Under the pieces are notes generated by a model. The model had not been told where the DNA came from. It did not search any database and saw only the letters and a list, made by a program, of their open reading frames with translations. From Thalassobaculum litoreum DSM 18839 (lineage in GTDB: Bacteria; Pseudomonadota; Alphaproteobacteria; Thalassobaculales; Thalassobaculaceae), in assembly GCF_900102465.1 (NCBI RefSeq), contig NZ_FNBW01000019.1, positions 32,065 through 96,064 of the forward strand: 64,000 nt of DNA. The letters are read 5' to 3'. Positions 46,950 through 55,205 of this stretch are shown piece after piece. Positions within the stretch are counted from its first letter, which is position 1; the number at the start of each line of letters is the position of its first letter. Made by a program: the position numbers and the translations under genes.

Positions 46950-48206
46950 ATGACCCGCGTGACTCTCGATACCGTTCGAGCCCTCGACTCCGACGATCCC
47001 CTGGCCGGATTCCGGGAGCGATTCGTCCTTCCCGATGGGGTGATCTACCTCGACGGCAACTCGCTCGGCGCCCTGCCCAAGGCCGTGCCGGAGCGGGTGT
47101 CGGCCATGCTGCACGAGGAATGGGGGCGGCATCTGATCGGCGGCTGGCTGAAGGACGGCTGGATGGAGAAGCCGCTGGTCCTGGGCGACCGGCTGGCCCG
47201 ACTCGTGGGCGCGGCGGCAGGTGAGGTGGCGGTGGTCGACACCACCTCGATCAACGTCTTCAAGCTGCTCTCGGCGGCGCTCGCCATGCGGCCGGAGCGC
47301 ACCGTGATCCTGTCCAATGCGGAGAACTTCCCGACCGACCTCTACATGGCCCAGGGACTGATCCGGCAGTTGGGCGCCGGTCACGAACTTCGTCTGGTGC
47401 CGGAAACCGAGATCGAGGATGCCATCGACGACACCGTCGCCGTGGTCATGCTGACGGAGACCAACTTCAAGACCGGCGCGGTGTTCGACATGGGCGCGGT
47501 GACCCGCGCGGCCCATGCCGCCGGGGCTCTGACCCTTTGGGATCTCGCCCATTCGGCCGGCGCGTTCCCGGTCGATCTGAACGGGACGGCGGCGGATTTC
47601 GCGGTCGGCTGCTCCTACAAGTACCTGAATGCCGGGCCGGGCGGTCCCGCCTGGATGTTCGTGGCCAGGCGCCACCAGGAGGCCGCGCACCAGCCGCTGA
47701 CCGGCTGGCTCGGCCATGACCGGCCCTTCAACTTCGATCTGGAGTACCGCCCGGCCGACGGCATCCGCCGCCATGTCTGCTCCTCGCCGGGCGTGCTCGG
47801 GCTGGTCGCCTTCGAGGCGGCGCTCGACCTGATGCTGGAGGCCGACATGACGGCGATCCGCGCGAAGTCGGTGGCGCTCGGCGATCTCTTCATCCAGCTG
47901 GTGGAGCAGGAATGCGACGATGCCGGCTTCCGGCTGATCTCGCCGCGCGCGGCCGGACTCACGCCGCCCTGGATCCGGGGCAGCCAGGTCTCCTTCGCCC
48001 ATCCCGACGGCTACGGAATCGTGCAGGCGCTGATCGCCCGCGGCGTGGTCGGCGATTTCCGCGATCCCGACGTGATGCGTTTCGGCTTCGCGCCGCTCTA
48101 TCAGCGGTATGAGGATGTCTGGCACGCCATCGCCCGTCTGCGGGCCGTGCTGGACGGCGGCGAGCACCTGGCCGAGGTCTATCGCGAGCGCGCCTCGGTC
48201 ACCTGA
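46950..48206 (+). CDS. kynU: Kynureninase
   Basis: 418 residues from ATG 46950. PLP enzyme that cleaves kynurenine to anthranilate and alanine. Family blocks: 'VIYLDGNSLGALPKAVPERV', 'DTTSINVFKLLSAALAMRPE', 'LWDLAHSAGAFPVDLNGTAA' (PLP Asp), 'CSYKYLNAGPGGPAWMFV' (PLP Lys). The C-terminal part contains 'RGSQVSFAHPDGYGIVQALI'. Start 46875 would add a low-quality extension. Other tryptophan catabolism genes are not in the window. Confidence 0.94.
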   Translation: MTRVTLDTVRALDSDDPLAGFRERFVLPDGVIYLDGNSLGALPKAVPERVSAMLHEEWGRHLIGGWLKDGWMEKPLVLGDRLARLVGAAAGEVAVVDTTSINVFKLLSAALAMRPERTVILSNAENFPTDLYMAQGLIRQLGAGHELRLVPETEIEDAIDDTVAVVMLTETNFKTGAVFDMGAVTRAAHAAGALTLWDLAHSAGAFPVDLNGTAADFAVGCSYKYLNAGPGGPAWMFVARRHQEAAHQPLTGWLGHDRPFNFDLEYRPADGIRRHVCSSPGVLGLVAFEAALDLMLEADMTAIRAKSVALGDLFIQLVEQECDDAGFRLISPRAAGLTPPWIRGSQVSFAHPDGYGIVQALIARGVVGDFRDPDVMRFGFAPLYQRYEDVWHAIARLRAVLDGGEHLAEVYRERASVT

Positions 48207-48223
48207 GCACCCGGCCGGGTCGC

Positions 48224-49066
48224 TTAGAGCCCGGCCCGGGCCAGCACCCGGTACATGCTGCGCAGGACCGGCTTCTCGATCAGCTTGCCGTCGATCACCA
48301 CGAGGCCGCTGTCGCCCTGCTCGAACGCGTCGACGATGCGTCGGGCATGGGCGATCTCCGCCTCGCTGGGGCTGAAGATCTCGTTCAGGACGGGCACCTG
48401 CTTGGGATGAATGGATCCCTTGCCGCAGAAACCGAGTGCCCTTGCGGCCTCGGCCTCGCGGCGCATGCCGTCCATGTCGTTCAGGTCGAGGAACGGCACG
48501 TCGATTACGTCGACCCCCGCGCCGGCCGCCGCGTGCACGACCCGCGAGCGGGCGTAGAGCAGCGCCTCCCAGGTGTATTCGCAGCGCAGGTCGGCGGCCA
48601 TGTCGACGCCCCCGAAGAAGATCGCGTCGATCCGCGTCGAGCAGCGGGCGATCTCCCAGGCCGCCTCCAGCGCCTCGTTGGTCTCGATGATGACCTGCAG
48701 GCGGGAGGCGATCTTGAACTCGTCGAACAGCTCGTCCAGGGCGATCACCTCGGCCGGTGATTTCACCTTGGCCAGCATCAGCGCCGGCGGCGCCTTGGCC
48801 GAGTCGAGGATCGCCTGCACATCCTTCATGCCCTCCGGTGTGCGCGGCGGGTTGATCCGCACCATGCACTCCACCGCGTCGTCCAACTCGGCGGTGGCGA
48901 ACCAGTCGAGGGTGGCGGTGCGGGCCGGTTCCTTGTGCTGGGGCGCGATCGCGTCCTCCAGGTCGATGCACATGATGTCCGCGCCGGTCCCCATGGCCTT
49001 GGGGAACATGTCCGGCTTGTTGCCGGGCGCGAAGATGAAGCTGCGTCGCGGACGGATCGTGGTCAT
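48224..49066 (-). CDS. HpcH/HpaI aldolase / citrate lyase beta-like (CitE) enzyme
   Basis: 280 residues. TIM-barrel C-C lyase acting on acyl-CoA thioesters such as malyl- or citramalyl-CoA. Motifs: 'RSFIFAPGNKPDMFPKAM', 'ADIMCIDLEDAIAPQHK' (CoA/Mg region), 'VIIETNEALEAAWEI' (metal Glu), 'IFFGGVDMAADL' (metal Asp), 'GFCGKGSIHPKQVPVLNEIF'. Exact substrate unknown. Its start overlaps the stop of the DMT transporter gene by 4 bases, so both are co-expressed. Confidence 0.88.
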   Translation of the reverse strand: MTTIRPRRSFIFAPGNKPDMFPKAMGTGADIMCIDLEDAIAPQHKEPARTATLDWFATAELDDAVECMVRINPPRTPEGMKDVQAILDSAKAPPALMLAKVKSPAEVIALDELFDEFKIASRLQVIIETNEALEAAWEIARCSTRIDAIFFGGVDMAADLRCEYTWEALLYARSRVVHAAAGAGVDVIDVPFLDLNDMDGMRREAEAARALGFCGKGSIHPKQVPVLNEIFSPSEAEIAHARRIVDAFEQGDSGLVVIDGKLIEKPVLRSMYRVLARAGL

Positions 49067-49959
49067 CGGGAAGCCTCCGGGTGCGTGTCGGCGGGCAGAC
49101 TACGTCGCTTCAGCGCGAAGTTCATTACCAGCGCGGCGATGACGATGGCGCCGCCGATCAGCGCGTTGGTGCTCGGCTCCTCGCCCATGACCAGCCAGAC
49201 CCATAACGGGCCGAGCACGGTCTCCAGCAGCACCACCAGCCCGACCTCCGCCGCCGACAGATAGATCGGCGCCAGGGTCAGCAGGCCGAACGACACCGGC
49301 AGGATCAGGAGACCGAGCAGGGCCATCCAGCCGAACTGCACCGGCGAGAGGGCGAGGCTGTCGGCGACGATGAGCGACACCGCGGCGACCAGCAGGCCGG
49401 ACAGGCCGACCGCCGGCATCATGTCCACCGGACGGGCGGAGCGGACCAGCACGAAATGCCCGCCGAGCGCGATCGCCGCGGCCAGGGCGATGAGGTCGCC
49501 GACCCAGGTCCCGACCGACAGCCCGTCGCCCACGATCACCAGGATCCCCAGAATGGCGACGCCGATGGCGATCCAGGTCCGTGCGGGCGGTCGTTCGCCA
49601 AGACACACCCGGCCGATAACCGCGGCGAAGAGCGGGGCGGCGGACATGATCACCAGGGTGTTCGCGACGGTGGTCGTGGACACCGCGACGACGAACAGGA
49701 TCGTGTTGATGGCGAAGAGCACCGTCACCAGCGCACCCCGCGACCCGACGGCCGCCACCGCCGCCAGACACCCGCCACGGTAGCGCAGGGCGAGCGGTCC
49801 GACATAACCGACTGTCATTAACACCCCGCGCCAGAATAGAATGGTCCAGGCATCCGCGCCGACCATCCGCATCAGAACGGTGTCCGGGGTGAGGATCAGT
49901 ATGCCGAGGACGGCAAGGGTCAGGCCCTTTGCCGGATCGGCTGCGGAATCGGTCGACAT
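49063..49959 (-). CDS. DMT-superfamily (EamA) transporter
   Basis: 298 residues with ten hydrophobic helices. First repeat: 'LGILILTPDTVLMRMVGADA', 'ILFWRGVLMTVGYV'; 'LGERPPARTWIAIGVAILGI' closes it. Second repeat: 'LLETVLGPLWVWLVMGEEPS', 'ALIGGAIVIAALV'. It is unrelated by close sequence to the DMT gene at 41376-42272. Coupling to the CitE-like gene by ATGA overlap suggests export or import of an organic acid, which is inference. Confidence 0.87.
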   Translation of the reverse strand: MSTDSAADPAKGLTLAVLGILILTPDTVLMRMVGADAWTILFWRGVLMTVGYVGPLALRYRGGCLAAVAAVGSRGALVTVLFAINTILFVVAVSTTTVANTLVIMSAAPLFAAVIGRVCLGERPPARTWIAIGVAILGILVIVGDGLSVGTWVGDLIALAAAIALGGHFVLVRSARPVDMMPAVGLSGLLVAAVSLIVADSLALSPVQFGWMALLGLLILPVSFGLLTLAPIYLSAAEVGLVVLLETVLGPLWVWLVMGEEPSTNALIGGAIVIAALVMNFALKRRSLPADTHPEASR

Positions 49960-50032
49960 GGATTATTTGTTCCGGTGCGGCGGTTCTGATCACGATAGCC
50001 GATCACTCAGAAGCCAGCCGTATCCCGCGAGT

Positions 50033-51079
50033 GTGAGCGAGGCAAGTACCATAACGGTCCCGTGGCACATACGTCTGAAGGCCTGGTGGGAAGGCTACGA
50101 CCCGGACGAGTATGTCGAGTGGCGGGATCGCGATCCCGAGTCCGGGGCCGACGGTGAGGACACCGACGATCCGTCGATGCCGGCGTCGATCGCACTGCCC
50201 AAGATGATGAGTTTCGACGACCTCATGGCGAGCCATGCCACGGAGTCGGGGCTCAACGACGGCGACCTGGAATTCCTCGAGGAGGTGGCGCCGGACCCGG
50301 TCTGGCCGAGGGCCAAGGTGGAGGTGTCCCAGCGGGTGTTCGGCCGCGGCTTCGTCACCCCGGGCGGGGCCGAGCAGATCATCGACGCGGCGAAATCCCT
50401 CGGCCTCGATCCGGTGCAGTCGGTCCTCGACCTGACCATGAGGCTTGGGGGAGAGGACGCGGCGATCGCCGGAAAATACGGCGTGTGGGTCACCGGATAC
50501 GAGCGCAATCCGGCGCTGTTCGAAATCTCCGGCTTGGTGCTGCCCACCATCCCGGCCGGCGACCAGGTCCGTCCCAGCTTCTACGATCCGGAGACGGTCG
50601 AGCTGCCGCGCAAGAAGTTCGACGTGGTGCTGTCGAACGAGAACATGCACTGCGTCCAGGACCGCGTCGCCCTGATCGCGAAGATCTACGAGTCCTTGAA
50701 GGACTGGGGCCAGTTCCTGATGAGCGACTTCGTCCTGCCCGACGAGAAGCCGCCGTCGGAGCGCCTGATGAAGTGGCTGCAGAACCGTGGCGAGCCCGTG
50801 ACCCTGTGGACCAAGGAGCAGTACGAGGTCGCCCTGGCGAACCAGACCTTCGATGTCCGGTTCGTGAAGGAGGAATCGGAGGACTACGAGCATCGGATCC
50901 GCCATGACTTCGCGGCCTTCGTGGAAACCTTGAACGCCGACAAGGTGGTGACCGAAACCCCCGTCGCCCGGGCCGCGCTGGTCGATCTGGCGGAGGACTG
51001 GTCCCGGCTGGCCAGCCTGCTGCAGAAGGGCGAACTGCAGCTTGTGCGGATTCTGGCGATGAAGCGGGGAGAGTCCTGA
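50033..51079 (+). CDS. Class I methyltransferase-fold protein with altered SAM motif
   Basis: 348 residues from GTG 50033; the frame is open to 49841, but that overlaps the divergent DMT gene. 'VLDLTMRLGGEDAAIAGKYG' sits where methyltransferase motif I (DxGxGxG) should be, and lacks most of the glycines. 'VWVTGYERNP' provides an acidic residue after strand 2. 'FDVVLSNENMHCVQDR', 'IYESLKDWGQFLMSDFVLP' and the late 'EDYEHRIRHDFAAFVETL' follow. The N-terminal ~100 residues are acidic and of unknown fold. It may be a pseudo- or divergent methyltransferase. Confidence 0.72.
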   Translation: MSEASTITVPWHIRLKAWWEGYDPDEYVEWRDRDPESGADGEDTDDPSMPASIALPKMMSFDDLMASHATESGLNDGDLEFLEEVAPDPVWPRAKVEVSQRVFGRGFVTPGGAEQIIDAAKSLGLDPVQSVLDLTMRLGGEDAAIAGKYGVWVTGYERNPALFEISGLVLPTIPAGDQVRPSFYDPETVELPRKKFDVVLSNENMHCVQDRVALIAKIYESLKDWGQFLMSDFVLPDEKPPSERLMKWLQNRGEPVTLWTKEQYEVALANQTFDVRFVKEESEDYEHRIRHDFAAFVETLNADKVVTETPVARAALVDLAEDWSRLASLLQKGELQLVRILAMKRGES

Positions 51080-51098
51080 AAACCGCCGCATATCGCGG

Positions 51099-51127
51099 TT
51101 GACAGCCTTCCGGCTTCTCAGTAGGTT
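51099..51127 (+). promoter_or_regulatory. Sigma-70 type promoter of rpmJ
   Basis: TTGACA (51099-51104), a 17-base spacer, then TAGGTT (51122-51127), 39 bases before the rpmJ start. The -35 is perfect. The spacing is optimal for a housekeeping promoter. Confidence 0.75.
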
Positions 51128-51166
51128 CCGCGCTCTTCGAAATCTGCCGACCACCGGAGACGACCA

Positions 51167-51292
51167 ATGCGCGTCGCGAACTCGCTGAAGACGCTGAAGA
51201 AGCGCCACAAGGCCTGCCGGGTTATCCGCCGCAAGGGCCGTGTCTACGTGATCAACAAGACCAACCCGCGCTTCAAGGCGCGCCAGGGTTGA
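51167..51292 (+). CDS. rpmJ: 50S ribosomal protein L36, zinc-free (YkgO-like) type
   Basis: 41 residues. Starts '[20 protein letters not shown]', then '[20 protein letters not shown]'. This is the C- paralogue form of L36: only one Cys remains where the zinc form has a Cys3His ribbon. Such forms are the sole L36 in many alphaproteobacteria, or replace the zinc form during zinc shortage in others. It has its own promoter and a strong terminator. Confidence 0.95.
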   Translation: MRVANSLKTLKKRHKACRVIRRKGRVYVINKTNPRFKARQG

Positions 51293-51379
51293 TCCGACTG
51301 GGCTTGGTCCTTCGGGTCTGATCACTTCGGTCTGAGGTCCGCGCGCCCCGTCGCTGCGGTCCCCGCATACCCGCTTTCA

Positions 51380-51410
51380 GGCGGCCGACGGTAACGTCGA
51401 GCCGCCTTTT
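51380..51410 (+). terminator. Intrinsic terminator after rpmJ
   Basis: GGCGGC-CGACG-GTAA-CGTCG-A-GCCGCC followed by TTTT. Eleven base pairs interrupted by one bulged A, with a four-base loop. A typical rho-independent terminator about 90 bases past the rpmJ stop. Confidence 0.85.
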
Positions 51411-51530
51411 CGCGTTCCGACCGGCCATTGCGCGCCCTGACGGTGCCATGGCTTGAATTTCTGCCCCGTTCCGGCAAGTTAGGCGCCAAGATAGACGCCA
51501 AGACCTGTTCAACAGGCGGGGAGCCTTGCC

Positions 51531-53018
51531 ATGCAGATGCCCGAGCCCGACCAGGAGGTCCTGGCGCGCCGTTCGGAGATCGTCGACGCCCTGCGCGCGA
51601 TCGTGCCGGGCGAGGGGGTGATCGCCGATACCCGCGAGATGCGCCCCTATGAAAGCGACGGCCTGACCGCCTATCGCACCGTGCCGATGATCGTCGTGCT
51701 GCCGGAGACCGTGGCCCAGGTCGCCGCCGTTCTGAAGTACTGCCACGAGAACGGGGTAAAGGTGGTGCCGCGCGGATCGGGCACGTCGCTGTCCGGCGGC
51801 GCGCTGCCGCTGGCCGACGGCGTGCTGCTGGGGCTGGGCAAGTTCAACCGCATCCTGGACATCGATTTCGACAACCGCACCGTCACCGCCCAGCCCGGCG
51901 TGACCAATCTCGGCATCACCACCGCCGTCCAGCACGAGGGCTTCTACTACGCCCCCGACCCGTCCTCGCAGATAGCCTGCTCCATCGGCGGCAACGTGGC
52001 GGAGAACTCCGGCGGCGTGCACTGCCTGAAATACGGGCTGACCACCAACAATATCCTCGGCCTCGAGATGGTCACGGTGGAAGGCGAGATCATGCGCCTG
52101 GGCGGCAAGCATCTCGATTCCGAAGGCTACGACCTGATGGGCCTGATGACCGGCTCCGAAGGGCTGCTCGCCGTGGTCACCGAGGTCACCGTGCGCATCC
52201 TGAAGAAGCCGGCCTCCCTGCGCGCCCTGCTGCTCGGCTTCCCGACCAGCGAGCAGGCGGGGGCCTGCGTGGCCGCGATCATCGGGGCGGGCATCATCCC
52301 CGGCGGCATGGAGATGATGGACAATCCGGCGATCAACGCCGCCGAGGACTTCGTGAACGCCGGCTATCCGCGCGAGGCCGGTGCGCTGCTGATCGTCGAG
52401 CTGGACGGCCCCGAAGTGGAAGTCGACACCCTGATCGAGCGGGTGCGCGAGATCGCCGAGGCCAACGGCTCCACCACGCTGCGGGTGTCCGACAGCGAGG
52501 AGGAGCGCAACGCCTTCTGGGCCGGGCGCAAGGCGGCCTTCCCGGCGGTCGGGCGGATCTCGCCGGATTACATGTGCATGGACGGCACCATCCCGCGCCG
52601 CCAGCTTCCCGAGATCCTCACCCGCATGACCCGGATGAGCGAGAAATACGGGCTGCGGGTCGCCAACGTGTTCCATGCGGGCGACGGCAACCTGCACCCG
52701 CTGATCCTGTTCGACGCCAACCAGCCGGGCGAACTGGACCGGGCGGAGGCGTTCGGCGCCGACATCCTGAAGGCCTGTGTCGAGCTGGGCGGCGTGCTCA
52801 CCGGCGAGCACGGGGTCGGGGTGGAGAAGCGCGACCTGATGCCGGAGATGTTCAGCGAGACCGACCTGAACCAGCAGATGCGCGTGAAATGCGCCTGGGA
52901 CCCCAAGGGCCTGCTGAACCCGGGCAAGGTGTTCCCCACCCTGCACCGCTGCGCCGAGCTCGGCCGCATGCACATCCACCGGGGGCAGCTGCCGTTCCCG
53001 GACATCCCGCGGTTCTGA
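51531..53018 (+). CDS. glcD: Glycolate oxidase, FAD-linked subunit GlcD
   Basis: 495 residues. Oxidises glycolate (or D-lactate) to glyoxylate, passing electrons through FAD to GlcF and the quinone pool. FAD-binding type 4 domain: 'VVLPETVAQVAAVLKYCHEN', 'VVPRGSGTSLSGGALP', 'APDPSSQIACSIGGNVAENS', 'YDLMGLMTGSEGLLAVVTEV'. The C-terminal cap has 'ANVFHAGDGNLHPLILFD', 'GGVLTGEHGVGVEKRDLMPE' and 'AWDPKGLLNPGKVFP'. The palindromic repeat B follows before glcE. Confidence 0.95.
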   Translation: MQMPEPDQEVLARRSEIVDALRAIVPGEGVIADTREMRPYESDGLTAYRTVPMIVVLPETVAQVAAVLKYCHENGVKVVPRGSGTSLSGGALPLADGVLLGLGKFNRILDIDFDNRTVTAQPGVTNLGITTAVQHEGFYYAPDPSSQIACSIGGNVAENSGGVHCLKYGLTTNNILGLEMVTVEGEIMRLGGKHLDSEGYDLMGLMTGSEGLLAVVTEVTVRILKKPASLRALLLGFPTSEQAGACVAAIIGAGIIPGGMEMMDNPAINAAEDFVNAGYPREAGALLIVELDGPEVEVDTLIERVREIAEANGSTTLRVSDSEEERNAFWAGRKAAFPAVGRISPDYMCMDGTIPRRQLPEILTRMTRMSEKYGLRVANVFHAGDGNLHPLILFDANQPGELDRAEAFGADILKACVELGGVLTGEHGVGVEKRDLMPEMFSETDLNQQMRVKCAWDPKGLLNPGKVFPTLHRCAELGRMHIHRGQLPFPDIPRF

Positions 53019-53041
53019 GGTGCTGTTCGTGCTGCGCTTTC

Positions 53042-53238
53042 CCCGTCGTCCCGGCACGCCCCTGGGCCCGATCCAGGGGCGGGACCGGGACCGTACCCCC
53101 ATCGGCCGATGCTGGGTCCCGGCCCGCCCCCGGATCAGGTCCGGCGCCGTCCGGGATGACGATTACAGATTTATGAGTTCCCTATCCCCGTCATCCCGGC
53201 GAGGCCCGGGCTCGACCCGGGGGTCGGCCGGGACCCAG
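53042..53238. repeat. Dispersed palindromic repeat element, copy B (between glcD and glcE)
   Basis: About one and a half units of the same family as 41244-41367 and 56529-56645. The first unit runs from 'cccgtcgtcccggc' to 'gtccgggatgacg' (53042-53162), with central 'gctgggtcccggcc'. A second half unit, 'ccccgtcatcccggc...ggccgggacccagc', follows after 'attacagatttatgag'. It separates two operon genes by 240 bases and may cause partial termination or mRNA processing. Confidence 0.88.
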
Positions 53239-53257
53239 CCTCTGCCGGAGCATGCCG

Positions 53258-54466
53258 ATGCCTGACACCTTCACGCCCGACACGCCGGAGCAGGTGCGCG
53301 ACGCCATCGCCTGGGCGGTCTCCGAGGAGAGCCCGCTGGAGATCGTCGCCCGCGCCACCAAGCGCACGATCGGCCGGCCGATGCAGACCGCCAACACCCT
53401 CGACCTCTCTGGCTTGTCCGGCATCGGCCTGTACGAGGCGGAGGAGCTGATCTGCCAGGCCGGGCCGGGCACGCCGCTGGCCGAGATCGAGGCGGCGCTG
53501 ACGGCGCAGAACCAGCGCCTCGCCTTCGAGCCGATGGATCTGGGCGTGCTGCTGGGCGGCGGCGAGGGGCGGCAGTCCATCGCCGGGGTCTTCGCCTGCA
53601 ACCTGGCCGGCCCGCGTCGGATCAAGGACGGGGCGGCGCGCGACCACCTGCTGGGCTTCACCGCCGTCACCGGCCGGGGCGAGATCGTCAAATCCGGCGG
53701 GCGGGTGGTGAAGAACGTCACCGGCTACGACCTGTCCAAGCTGGTCTGCGGCTCCTGGGGCACGCTGGCGGCACTCACCGACCTGACCTTCAAGGTCCTG
53801 CCCATGCCGGAGACCGAGACCACCCTGCTGCTGCACGGGCTGGACGAGCTGACGGCGGTGACCGCCATGAGTGCGGCCATGGGCTCGGCCCATGACGTGT
53901 CCTCGGCCGCGCACCTGCCCGACGGGATCGCCGCCGGCGGCGTGAGCGGCGTGGCGACCGCACTGCGGGTGGAGGGCTTCGCGCCGTCGGTGGTCGCCCG
54001 GGTGGCGGCGCTGACGGACGAACTGGCCCGGTTCGGGGCCGAGATCACCGCGCTCGAGGGCGAGGTCTCCCGCGCCTTGTGGCGCGACCTGCGCGACGCC
54101 CGCCCCCTGGCCGAGCCGCGCGAGCGGGCGGTATGGAAGCTCTCCGTCGCCCCGATGGCGGGCCCGCGGGTGGTGGCGGCGATCCGGCCGCTGGTGGCGG
54201 AATGCGCGTATTTCTACGACTGGGCCGGCGGCCTGGTCTGGCTCGCCGTCCCGCCGAGAGGCGACGCCCAGGCCGATGTGGTGCGCGGCGCGGTCGATGC
54301 GGTCGGCGGCCATGCGACTCTGATCCGCGCCGCCCCGGAGGTCCGGGCGTCCGTGGACAGCTTCCACCCGCAGCCGGCGCCGCTTGCGGCCCTGTCGACC
54401 CGGGTGAAGAAGAGTTTCGATCCGAAAGGCGTGCTCAATCCGGGTCGCATGACGGCGGGGGTGTGA
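53258..54466 (+). CDS. glcE: Glycolate oxidase subunit GlcE
   Basis: 402 residues from ATG 53258, favoured by GGAG at good spacing; ATG 53252 is two codons earlier. FAD-binding type 4 domain: 'LICQAGPGTPLAEIEAALTA', 'LGVLLGGGEGRQSIAGVFAC', 'LLGFTAVTGRGEIVKSGGRV', 'KNVTGYDLSKLVCGSWGTLA'. C-terminal 'STRVKKSFDPKGVLNPGRM' is typical. It associates with GlcD and GlcF. The stop TGA at 54464-54466 is directly followed by the start of the foreign-looking gene. Confidence 0.94.
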   Translation: MPDTFTPDTPEQVRDAIAWAVSEESPLEIVARATKRTIGRPMQTANTLDLSGLSGIGLYEAEELICQAGPGTPLAEIEAALTAQNQRLAFEPMDLGVLLGGGEGRQSIAGVFACNLAGPRRIKDGAARDHLLGFTAVTGRGEIVKSGGRVVKNVTGYDLSKLVCGSWGTLAALTDLTFKVLPMPETETTLLLHGLDELTAVTAMSAAMGSAHDVSSAAHLPDGIAAGGVSGVATALRVEGFAPSVVARVAALTDELARFGAEITALEGEVSRALWRDLRDARPLAEPRERAVWKLSVAPMAGPRVVAAIRPLVAECAYFYDWAGGLVWLAVPPRGDAQADVVRGAVDAVGGHATLIRAAPEVRASVDSFHPQPAPLAALSTRVKKSFDPKGVLNPGRMTAGV

Positions 54467-54467
54467 G

Positions 54468-55205
54468 ATGTTGGGGGGTATTGACGATCATCGGCGGCAG
54501 CAACGACGTGTACAGCAAATAGCAGTTTTTCTGACTGTATTGGTTGTGGGTGTTTCTCTAGTAGTTCTGTTCGATCTATTTGGGTTGAGTGGTGTTACGG
54601 AACTGGAGCCCAACGAAACTGGAGACACTATAGCCGGGTTTGCCGGGATTCTTGCATTTATATGGTTAATTGCGGGGTATTTTCTTCAAAAACAGGAACT
54701 TCAACTTAATACGGAAGCTGTTAAACAGCAGGCCGAAGAAATTAGGGCAACGGTTGTCGAGCTGGAAAAGCAAAACGAATCATTGAAGCAATCTGAGCTT
54801 TTTAATAAAAGAAGTATTTTGATTAGAATGATAGAATTAAGACAAAGAGAAATCGATGAATATGTTTTAGATTTTTGTGCGAGATGCTATTTAGTAAATG
54901 GAAAGATAAATAATTATTCAAGTAACATGAATATTGGTGTGAATGATGCGGGTTATTTAATTATGATTCAGGAAATACCAGAGAATATTAATTTGCAGGA
55001 TCAACTAAAGAAGAAAATTGAAGCGGAAAATATGCTGAATTGGATTTCTGGATTTAATGACTTGATGAAAATTTATGATGATATGGAGGATGGTGGCAGT
55101 TTAAGGGCGTCATTTGAGCGAAGTATAAGGGCGCGATTTTATATATTACTGTGTAAGCTATTTGAAAATGAAATAGAATTTAAATACAGAGCGGTGATCG
55201 ATTAG
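54468..55205 (+). CDS. Low-G+C gene for a two-helix membrane protein with coiled coil, inserted in the glc operon
   Basis: 245 residues. From about 54520 the DNA drops to about one-third G+C by eye, against about two-thirds in both neighbours, with AAA/ATA/TTA/AGA codons rare elsewhere in the window. The protein has TM1 at about 17-40 ('IAVFLTVLVVGVSLVVLF'), an acidic loop, and TM2 at about 54-73 ('TIAGFAGILAFIWLIAGYFL'). Next is a coiled coil at about 74-112 ('QKQELQLNTEAVKQQAEEIR'), then a helical C-terminal domain of about 130 residues. Two TM helices followed by 'LQKQEL' and a coiled coil recall putative abortive-infection (AbiC-like) proteins; this is architectural similarity only. It starts 1 base after glcE and ends directly before glcF. 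Confidence 0.8.
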   Translation: MLGGIDDHRRQQRRVQQIAVFLTVLVVGVSLVVLFDLFGLSGVTELEPNETGDTIAGFAGILAFIWLIAGYFLQKQELQLNTEAVKQQAEEIRATVVELEKQNESLKQSELFNKRSILIRMIELRQREIDEYVLDFCARCYLVNGKINNYSSNMNIGVNDAGYLIMIQEIPENINLQDQLKKKIEAENMLNWISGFNDLMKIYDDMEDGGSLRASFERSIRARFYILLCKLFENEIEFKYRAVID

